DNA of 64,000 nucleotides from the NCBI GenBank assembly GCA_963970005.1, contig CAXAMN010003558.1, positions 896,519 to 960,518 of the forward strand, written 5' to 3'. This DNA comes from Durusdinium trenchii (taxonomy: Eukaryota; Sar; Dinophyceae; Suessiales; Symbiodiniaceae). The translations under genes and the position numbers were made by a program. The notes under the pieces are model-generated. The model saw only the letters and a list, made by a program, of their open reading frames with translations. It ran no database searches and was not told where the DNA came from. Position 1 is the stretch's first letter. The number at the start of each line of letters is the position of its first letter. Shown here piece after piece: positions 11,404 through 21,600 of this stretch.

Positions 11404-11995
11404 CTGGGCGATGAGACAATGGGAAGGTTGAGCCAAGCTGGATGTGGCCCCGCCTAGATCTCTGAGGCTCTGCCCTGTGCTGGCCTATGAAAGTCAAATT
11501 ATGACAGTGTCGGCACCTGCAACCCCCCCAACCCCGCCAACTCATGCGAACAGGCCATGGCTCAAAAATAGGGTCCCCCTCAAACTACCCCCAATGGATG
11601 GAAACACATTACTAACACCTGCAGGTTCACTTGTCTTAGTTGCACCACTCTGAACCAGCACAGGCACCCAGTTAAAAAGAGGCAGTTGAGTACAACTGAC
11701 TGACCTCTTTGGTCCTCTCTATGGCATTCTAGGGATTTCTAGGGAAACGTTGTGACATGACAATCCCCACGTCTCCGAAAGCTCCCAGTGTCCTCTCATC
11801 AGCATCTTCTTGCCAACAAGCCTCACGTGGGTGTGCAGCTATGCCGGAGCATCAGGCCATTTCACCCACGGGGTGACTCAAGTATCCGTGCGACTGAAGA
11901 AGTTGAAGGGCGACTGCATGGCCCGACACAGGGATCCTACCCCTCTTGCACTCCCTCTTGAACATCGTCGTTCATCCAGCATCATGGGTACGTAC

Positions 11996-12190
11996 CCAAA
12001 TTCAAAAATCCTGCCACCGCCTGAAACATTCCATAATGGTCGGCATCTAAGTGACTCAAACTGCTGGAAACACGGCAGACTTCATGGACCATCATCAAGT
12101 TACTCAACATCTCAACTGTTTTATTCTGCGGGTTCTTCAACCGTGAGGTGTTTTCAACGTTAAACACCAAGGGTGGCCCCCCGGAGTGTT
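11996..12190 (-). CDS. Exon, unknown protein
   Basis: The minus frame contains VFNVENTSRLKNPQNK, TVEMLSNLMMVHEVCRV, SSLSHLDADHYGMFQAVAG and FLNLG, and ends at a GTACGT donor. The acceptor could be either of two AGs near 12170-12190. No family recognised. Confidence 0.5.
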
Positions 12191-12327
12191 CTGCGCACGA
12201 AGCTTTACCGTGGAGACACAGCACCCAGGTCCATCGGTTCGTTTCAGGACACCCATCTTGACCGAGTTCGTCAGGAGTTCGCTTGGCTCCCGATCTCCGG
12301 TTTGCTGTGCCTTGCTTTAGGCACGAT

Positions 12328-12420
12328 TAATAACAAGAAACTACTAGTAGCGATGCCCTTAGCTACTAAGTAGTTTCTAGCTACTAGTCGTAATGCCAGG
12401 AACTACTTGTAGTTTCTAAT
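12328..12420. repeat. CTACTAG dispersed repeat
   Basis: Runs of AACAAGAAACTACTAGTAGC, GATGCCCTTAGCTACTAAGT and TAGCTACTAGTCG. It includes a copy of the CTACTAGTAG palindrome. Confidence 0.8.
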
Positions 12421-12564
12421 TGAACTATGGCGAGGGATGCGTTTCCGGCATTTCCCCATCGCGGCCAGGAACGATCTCGGCTCGCTGCCCAAGCCTCCAT
12501 GAGGGCCCAGACCACTCCAATCTGCTCTTCACCTGAGAAGGTAAGGCGAAAGCAGGACACTTAC

Positions 12565-12667
12565 GTTGTTTCTCCGAGGTTCCTGGAATGTACCACGTGG
12601 ATTCCTTGCATCAAAAACAAGAAGACTGTCAGAGGTGTCCGGGTCAAAGCTTCCAACCCTTTCCCAG
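12565..12667 (-). CDS. Internal exon, hydrophobic segment
   Basis: A 103-base minus exon between an acceptor ending GCTTCAAG and a perfect GTAAGT donor. It reads GKGLEALTRTPLTVFLFLMQ then GIHVVHSRNLGET; the hydrophobic run TVFLFLMQGIHVV could be a buried strand or short membrane segment. It lies upstream of the exons at 9.2-12.2 kb on the same strand. Confidence 0.6.
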
Positions 12668-14913
12668 CTTGAAGCAGACAAAACCTGAGAAAGGAGGGGA
12701 CGAAAGCCAGCCCTTCAAGCAGACCACCGCGAACATATTTTTTCAACGTATTTTCTTTGCAGCTGCTTGCCCAAGAGAGAGCACTCCTTTGTTGGTGCCG
12801 TTTTTCTTCACCAAAGCCGTGACAAAACGATCAAAAGGGCACCACCACTGGACCACACATGCCCTTCAAACAGACCGCAAACATAGTCTTTTAACGTACA
12901 GTATTGTTTACAGCTACTTGGGGAGACCTAGCTAGATCCTAGAAGATACAACTGCTTTGCTGGTGCCCCTTTTGTCTTCCCGAAAACCACAAATCAACGA
13001 AATAGGTCAAAGCAAAGGACGAGTGAAATAGCGGTTGGTCATTCAGCTAGGTTTTCCTAGACTACCGCGAGTTACCACAGTCTAAGAAGTCATGTGGGGG
13101 GGTGCCCTTTTTTAGCGTGAAAAGGTTCCAAAACCGAAAAGAAGGGCACCCAATAGAACGGTGAATGTCCAAGGTTGGAAGTGAGACTCTCTGTTTGTAC
13201 AAGAGCCTGGGGCACAACGAAATGGGCAGTCCCCGACCCAGCAGCCATACTCGCCAACTCATACATATGATATATATATTTTTTTTGGTTCTATCCTATG
13301 ACCAGCAACCGTGGCTGAAGGTTAGTAAAGGCTTTGTGTAAAGGCATACAAAGAGCCCTATATCATACCGAACTCAATGTGAAAGCTTGCGTATCTCTGC
13401 CTTCTGTTTGCCCATGGCAAACCACCTCTTAGACCAACGGCGGCGCAGTGGTCTTTACAGCGGTGCCTGCTTGCAGGTTGCTATCTTTACAGCCCCCGTC
13501 CATGTTTGCTGAAGCATACACACAACTAGACCGACTGCCTGGCCATTTTGTGATGCTAATGACGCAGTATTCAAACATTTGAGCAACTCGCATCACCAAG
13601 GCTTTATAAGCATGGTCCAGTCTCCCAACTCACCCCCCCCACACCCCGTAATACTCACTTTGTTCGCCCATCAAGCACTCCAGCCTAGCCGATCGGCTGG
13701 CTTTCGAATAATTTACACAAACATGAATATGAACATAACAAACAAGTCGCAAGCTATCGAAGCGTGCATGTCTCTTAGTCTTGTAATTGGTTTGACATAC
13801 TTCTACCAAGTAGCGAGCCATGAAGGAAGTAACGTCCGACCTTTGGAACTCCTCACGGTCGTTCCACCTCCGTTCCGTTTGTTTCGTTCCGGGTGTCTTC
13901 CCGAAGGTGTGGTGCCCGGCTGAGGCTCGTGTCGACAAAGAGCTCTTCATAGGGTGGACGGTGTCCTCAGTGTGACACTCTTGAGTTTGGAAGCAAAAGG
14001 GGTTTGCTGGGTTTTCCATGTGATGCAAGCAGGTCTTTTTGGGTTTACTGGGAGTTGTTTGTCTTTTTTTTGGATTTCATCGAAGAGACGCTTCGAGGAT
14101 CAACAATCCTAAACACATGCTCTCTCAACTACCCCTATTGCTAGTGTACAGTACCAGGGTTGCCCACAGGTGGAGGGCGCCAATACTGAGAAGGCTTCCA
14201 AAAAGTCTGAACCCTTTTTGCAAATCACAGGATGAGAGAGAAAAGAAAGTGCCCGCGGGGCAGCAAAAAAAAAACATCTGAGTGCTACCGGAGAGGCCAC
14301 CCAAAATGGCCAGGCAAAGGGATGCTTCATTGCGGCTTTGGAAGGGAATATTTCCTCGCCAAGACGAAGCCCCACGTCACCGGGGTTTTTCGGTGGTTCG
14401 GATGGGAGCAAAGAATGGCCTCCAATGGCTTGCAACCTAATTGTAATGGCCTCCAACCTACTAGCGATGGCCTCCAACCTCTACTCTGAAACCCTAACAA
14501 GAAGGTCAAAGAAAGTACCCCTTCAGCCATCGCTATATAGAGTTTTAGCTAGGGGGCGGCCTATGTTCGTTTGGGAACGAAAATGCATAGCCTGCATTAA
14601 GATGTGTGTCTTGGAGAGGAATGGAATGGGAGAAAGCACTGAAAAAAAAGAAACACATGGTTTTCACATATCATGTATGCCTGACTATATGTTCCATTAT
14701 CGTATCATTTGCACCACCAGGTCCATGAAAGGCAAACAAACGAGTCCTCTCAACATTTGTGTGTTTTTTATTTATATGTTTCATGATTGCGTCATATGCA
14801 TCAGCTGGTTACAAATGTATAGTTTTTTATGGCATCATACGCATCAACTGGTTGCAACTGGATAATCTATTGCACAAAATGCCTGCGAGTTAATACAAGT
14901 GGGACACCCTGAA
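12668..14913. other. No confident gene
   Basis: A minus frame at about 13780-13960 (TERRWNDREEFQRSDV) is open, but its splice sites are unclear. Microsatellite-like AT runs occur at 13270. A copy of the GATGGCCTCCAACC variant of the dispersed repeat lies at 14412-14482. Confidence 0.35.
14412..14482. repeat. GATGGCCTCCAACCTACTAG repeat
   Basis: Four tandem monomers of about 18-20 bases: GGCCTCCAATGGCTTGCAAC, CTAATTGTAATGGCCTCC, AACCTACTAGCGATGGCC, TCCAACCTC. The same variant recurs at 37062-37166 and 60785-60875. Confidence 0.8.
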
Positions 14914-15533
14914 AAATGTACAATTTCAAAGGGGTCAAAAACTAGATCCAGCAATGCTTGCGATTTGTGAGAAGGACATAGCTAAACAATTCGCAACAGG
15001 GTCCCAAAAAAGGAGTGATCATAGAGACTTCATATATTGTGCTCATCCACTTCATGCTGCGTTCGTCTCTAAGTCTTGTGTCGACCATGCACATTGTATA
15101 GCTTATTGGATATATTCACTCTATCATTCGACCCCCTTGACATTGGACGTTTTTCAGGGGGTCCAAGTTGTACTCATGTGCAGGCATTGTTGGATATATT
15201 CTGGGCCCTGAGAATGTACAACTTCAATGGGGTCGAAAAAACATATCCAATGATACTTGCAAGTTGTAAGTCAGACATAATTAGGCAGTTTGTAAGAGGG
15301 TCCCAAAATAGAGTGATTTTATATATATATACACATACTTCTTTTATTAATCCACTTCATGCTGCGTTCATCTATCAGTCTTGTCTCGGTCATGTATAGT
15401 TTATTGTGCACAATCACTCTATGTTTCGACCCCTTGAAAATGTACAATTTCAACAATACTTGCAAATTGCAAGTAAGACATAACTAAACAGTGTATCAAA
15501 GGGTCCAAAAATAAGGTGATTATAGAGACTTCT
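14914..15533. repeat. Diverged AT-rich tandem repeat, three copies
   Basis: Copies start at 14914, 15213 and 15439, each with AATGTACAAYTTCAA. They share phrases such as CCACTTCATGCTGCGTTC and AGGGTCCCAAAA. Periods are 299 and 226 bases, so the copies differ by indels; the third is truncated. Confidence 0.8.
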
Positions 15534-15554
15534 TTTGCCGTCTCTCTGAGAAAC

Positions 15555-15603
15555 CCTGGTGCGGGCGGTTGTCATCGCGAAGCGACCCGAATGTCCATGC
15601 GAC
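15555..15603 (-). CDS. Kinase exon: C-lobe with NRP
   Basis: A 49-base exon (VAWTFGSLRDDNRPHQ) between acceptor GTATCCCAG and donor GTTTCT. The DDNRP matches the subdomain XI Arg region. About 60 residues of the C-lobe between this and the previous exon are unaccounted for. Confidence 0.55.
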
Positions 15604-18600
15604 CTGGGATACATAGTCCGTATGTATAAGTCCTACGAATTGCATCAGCAAATAGTAGTCGATGCTCAAGATCGCATCGCGCCGGTTTTATCTATCACAT
15701 ACAAGGCTGGATGTAGAGCCCGAAATACAAGGCGGTGCCAGATCGGCAGGTCCCTGTCCTGACATTAGCTCATGCAGCAAAATACTGAAGGAGAACATGT
15801 CTGCCGTCACATTGTACTCACCTGAGCATGGTGGCAGATACTGGAAGGTGGAAAACCTCTTGTGACGCTGAATGAGGTGAATTCTAAGGTGTCTAAGGAG
15901 GTGTCTCTCCGAGTGCAAGATCTTCAAAAGTTGAAGAGCCATGGAGGACTATAAGTCGATGGAAAAAGTGCAACAATGGTTTTGATGACCTGTCGGGGGA
16001 TGGAAAAGCCTCCAGATGCCGGCTCCGACACGGCATAACTGCATTGAAAAAGGTTCACCTCCAGGACATCTTGAAAAAAAGGTATACCACCCGCGCTGTC
16101 GGGGAACTCTGTTTTTTTCCTTGTTCAGCGTTTAAAAACCGTTGGCTCTGGAATGGACGGGTTGAATTTCCATTATTCATGAATCCTACCACCCACAACC
16201 CCAAACACAGCTGCGCCGTGACATGACATCGCCATCGAAAAGGAGCCATGACATGACTCGGTTTCAGTCCTCAGCCTCCGAGCCCGAGTTCAGAACCTCT
16301 GGTGCCATATAGCGCAAGGTCCCGACCCCCTGCCGGTCCGAGCGAAAGCTTTCGCTTTCCAAGTCGGGTGATGAGCCGCTGCTGAGCAGTCGAAAGAAAG
16401 GACATGCTGAGCATAGCACGGCTGCCGTGCGGCTAGGGCTCGCTAAATGTGAAATGCACATCACCCACCATGCATCTCATGCCAGGGAAAAGAGTAGTAA
16501 AACGTGCGTGGCCAAAACCATGATGGAAACATGTTTAAAAGTTAAATGCGGCGTTCAATTGCAAAAATTATGGAAGAAAGAATTCAAGATTGGCCGTCCA
16601 ATTGCCCAACGCGCAATGCACAAACTACTCTCACCATCACAGTCTCCAACAATACCCACAAGCAAGGTGGAGGTGGTCCTGAAATATCTGTTGAAAGCTG
16701 GTTGTTTGAAGTGAAAGTGATGAAAACAACCCAAACCCAAAAACTGCTAAAAACGCAAGACTCCGATAAACCAACAGGGAAACTGCCAGAAGTTTTGCAA
16801 ACATCGTTGAACGGTATTTCTCGGATCTTTGGAGTCAAAACTGCCATCGCCGTGTCCTCGGTGAAAGTCCTCGCTCTTCGCCTGCGTCATCGCATCGTAA
16901 TCGCTCAAGGGCCGGGCGAAGCCCATGTCGCCGACTTTGACCTGAAAGCGGCTAAGAGAAGGCGAGACGAAATGGCGGATGGAAGACGGATAGCGACTTC
17001 AAAGGCAAGGAACTGAGGGCAGGAGATGTATCTGCAAATTGGGGGATCAAATGTATCTGTGCTCTATGTTTGCTTTACGTATCTCTTTATTAACATATGT
17101 ACTTACGTAACTTACGTATTTATGGTATATTACATGTGTGTGTGTGATTGTGTGTGTGTGTTGCAAACGGTCTGTTCAGTCGGTACCTTGGAACAGCTCC
17201 AATTGGACAAAGGTTTTGTGCATCGGGAGTTGAGGACTTAGAAGGGGCTGAATCCGTAGCCCCTTTTTGAACATCAGAAGCGGTGAAAAGAGCCACTACT
17301 TTGTGCAGGGGAGAATCCCCAGCTACTGGGTGTCGGTCGCATGTATGCTCTTGCTTCCATAGGCTGCAGTTCGGTACAGTTGGGTTCATGTCTGCATTGC
17401 CGGAAATCGATCGGCGCCTAAAAAGCACAATCCTTTCGCAAAAGGCTATCACTGTCCTTTCGCGGACACAGTTGTGCCTTTTGCAGGCATAGTTTGTTGT
17501 CTACTATATTCCTTTCGCGGTACAGTACCTTTCGCGAGAAAGGTTTCGAACCAACAACAAACGACTAATTGAGTTCTACGGTATTTAAAAATATTTAACA
17601 CTTGGCCTGAACGTCATCCAAAATGATCTTTCGCATCTTCCGTGAGCAAGCATGCTTGTGTTCCATCCTTCACAAGCTTTCGCAAAAGGCAGGACGACCG
17701 TATAACCAAAAGCTCTATATACTATAATATACTGTAAGGCGTAAGGGTTTTTGATGTAGCTCAATTTGTGTCAGTCTTTGGGGAATCAGTGAGAAGATCT
17801 GAGAAGCATCTTGCAAACACCTCTCTTCAGGTCAAAGCCCCTCCAAACCGAGCTCGGCCACGCCGACACCACTCTCCACGTCTACAGTCGCCAGTTTCCC
17901 TGAGGCCCAAACGGTGGGCAGCGCTTCGCCCTCCTTGGCCAAACCCGGCACCATCCCGTCCCACCCGCAACGCGGGGGTTGGATTGGCCACCGGGTGACA
18001 AGACATGAAAAACGAGCATCGACACCAAAGGCCGAAGGTCAACGTTTGATTCGACTTCAGATTCGACGCAAGAACTGTCATGCGCCACCGAGCGCCAAAT
18101 GAGCGCCAAACTTTGGAAGAGATGACTTCCTCTCCGAAGATGGTGACCATCAACCCAGCTTCACAGACGGTGCAGGGGCGCACGATGCACTGATACATCC
18201 CCCAGTCGTCACTCGCAGATCCGATTCACCCAGTCACCATCCGTAGGATGCACCGTCACATGCGTCACATGCGTCAAATCAGGTGTGACTCGTTATCGGA
18301 TTTGATCGGATTTTATAGGTGGTCTTCGTTGGGAGAGTGTCCGACAGAATCACGCGCCGGGACTCCTGTTTGACACTGCACTCTGTTCAATGGACCATGG
18401 CACCAATGAAGGATTCAGTGTACTGTATAACGTCTTATCATACGAATTCATACGATATATGATTCAATATCAGATTCATGTCCAAATGAGGTCCGTTATA
18501 TCACATATGTTTTCTCCAAAATCGCCCATCAAACCCTCGCCCATCAGCGGCCCGAACCACGATGGGAGTGTGGAGGAAAGCGTTCCTGCCATGGAAGTCG

Positions 18601-21600
18601 GAAGCGCTTCCTGCGCTTCAGTCACTGTGCATGGATAGTTGGAGCCACCCCAAACACCGCTCAGCTTGAGCAAGGTCCGGGCACGATTTCAACAAGAACC
18701 ACGGTGAATCAGATGGTGCCATTCTTTTCGCTCTACTGCATTTGAAGGAGAAGTGAGAAGCCAGAGACGACCAAGGCCGCCATTTTCTATTTGTGCCATA
18801 CCTGGGACAGGTCACACGGATCATGTGCTCACGGGTTGAAGCTGGGAGCCGCTAGTGCAGATGAACATGCTTAGCCTTTTGACGTGCACAAGTGCATGCC
18901 AGGGGATAGAGAAGAGAAACCAAAGAAGGGCATCTGACATGGTGTGAGGGAAACCCCTTGTAAATCCTCCGTTGTGGAAGAAACGATCTCTCCCACCTAT
19001 ACCGTTCTTCTCGCCGTTCGCCTCGAGCGATCACCCCCCCCACTCTCTCTCTCCCAACATGACAGGCACACCCCGACTTGATATCACGGTGCAGGACTCC
19101 CTGGCGCTTTCGACGTTCGGTGCCCACAACTCCGAGTTCTGGTGATCACCGGTGATCACACAGAACTAAGCTCCCAGAACCGGTTTTCTCGCCAAAAGCA
19201 CGGATTAGATCTGTTTGCTGGTGGATTTGTTCATGTCGGATGGCATGGTCTAATTTTAGACGTGTCTCGTCGCAGGGGCTTTCTTCCAGATTCTTGGGCG
19301 GCAACATGTCGCACCAACTGGGACAGGACGCAGGGGCCCTCGGTGACCATGTTACACTCCGGAAGACTGTGACTCGGAAAGATGGTTTTCCTCTACAAAC
19401 CGGCTTTCAAGGCCCATGTCAGTTTTCCACGGGGTAAATGTATCTGGCAATCATGCCTTGACCAATTTAGACGTCTGCCCCTGCACACGGTACCGGCAAG
19501 GAAACGCTAACACAAGGAGTTTGACTGTCCTTCCGTCATGTCCAATCAATCTCTTTTGGTCTTGACCTCCAGTTCGGTGCAGACTTCTGACTTCTTCGGT
19601 CCCCACCTGACCACCTCAGGTGGGCTCTGGTGGAGTAGTTCTATAGCATCACTCCCACAGAATAGTTGCTCTTCTGGCTGGATCCACTGCCGGCCCCTTT
19701 AAGCATGGGAAGGCTTGATCAGGAAACCCAGATGTTTGGTCGGACTTTGGAAATGAACAAGTTCAGTCAAGAGTCAAGAGCGATTCGATTTCGAAAGCAG
19801 CCCCAGTAAAAGTGGCTGCACCTGCTGATGAATATAATCCAAGGCCAACAAAATGTCATACCTCGGATCTACGAGGCGGCCGCCGCTCAACTTATGAGAA
19901 GAAGTCAATGCACTTGTTTAATAGACTCCTCTCCAATCAAATCTAAACAAGGTCAAACTCGCCCGCTCTCAAAATCATACACATCATCGAAACGAACTCC
20001 ACTTGCAAGTCTTGCACTGGGCTTTCCCAACCCACCGCGCAGGCGATAAACGCTTGGCACGGACTCCCATGGGCTGTCCTCCTTGTGAATGACGTCCTGA
20101 AAAGCCATCGGAATGGCTGTTAGGCATCGGATCTTCTCCGGAAGATCACATCTCCGGACACACGGCGTCCGGACCGGGACGCATCGGGCCGGGACAGGGC
20201 TCCGGACGCGAACGAGCCGATCGAAAGCGAGGCGAACGAGGCGAGTCCGCTGACGTCGTTGGTCCGAGTTCAGGAGGGCACGACGCGCGAGTCTTTGGGA
20301 TGTAGAAAGTGACGGGTGCGACTCTCCGAGTGAGTGAAGTAGAGCCTTTGGTGAGACCTGCCTGGATGGACATGTTGGGAACATGTCTCCGCCACGAAAT
20401 GCTTGCACTTGTTGATGCGTGGCGGGTGTGGGGGTGATCTGCGAAGTTTCTTTCTGTGCTAGGGGCCACCCTACGTATCATTCTTGGAGCATCAAATCAA
20501 ATTTCTATAAACACAGCGCGCTATATACGATTGTGAGCGCTAAACGACGACACGTTGAACCTCCTGTCCGCTCAACGTCACATCGAGTGGAAGGATAGCC
20601 AGCTATATATCGTTGATCTTTCTGGATTGACCGAATTGGCATATCTCCATCAGCATTACAATAAGTACCCTTCCTTTCCCCCTTTCTCAAAAAGAGCCAT
20701 GTCCCTCACAACTCTGTTCGCTGAATACGGAGAGGACAACTGCAAGATCTAAGATGGCTTATAAATGATGGCTTGGACCTAAATCATACGATCTCATCGC
20801 GAACAACACCTCGTTCAGCCCGGCCCGTCCTTGGAACTTGGGCTCTCCAAAAATGCCGCCAGTTTCAAATGCACACGTGGCACACGAAACCAAAGTCTCG
20901 AAACGAAAGATGGCCCCTTTTCAGACCTGACCGATCCTGACCGGATGCTTTCCCGCTTCGGGTCCATCTCGGTCCGTCCCAGTCGGAGCAGGTGTGGTGG
21001 GTGAGGTCTCCGGAAAAAACCAAGAACTCGACCTGCAGGTTCCCACCAGTGCACAGTTCCAAGACCACATAGTGCCTCGGCGGAAGCAGGAAAACACATG
21101 AAAACCGTGGGGTGAGCAGGAGAGAACTGCTGCTTCGTTGGGGTTTTGCAAGGTCACCTGGAATCTGGAAGGTGGAACATCTGATTGTTTCACAGCTTTT
21201 GAGTGATTGGATGGGCCAGAAAAGCACACCAAGCGCCTCAAAAAATCTGGCCAGAAAGTAACAAGCTCAGAATCTCTGCGCACGCTGTGTGCTTCGTCTT
21301 AGCATTGTGAAGCAGTCCAACCCGACGCTTGGATGAAGGACCGGGAGCTTCTCTGATCGACCGATGCTGAGAGGCACCGAAACTTGCAGCTCCAAACCGT
21401 CGTTCGATCGTTCGACAGCCGGTCATTCAACAGGCCGGGCAGGTTCTGTTTCCAGCAGGAAGAATCCACTTTTCAGTGGCACAACAGTGATGTCCGGCCT
21501 CGTTCACTAAGCTTCGGGCAGTTGCTCGTCTTGCACGATGGCCAGCACGTTCACCAAGTTGGGATGTCGTAAGTCTGGGCAGCTGGACGTGGGACGAAGC

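Noticed and set aside
14338..14865. 175-codon plus frame
   Set aside because: It runs through the GGCCTCCAACC repeat and AT-rich sequence; no coding bias.
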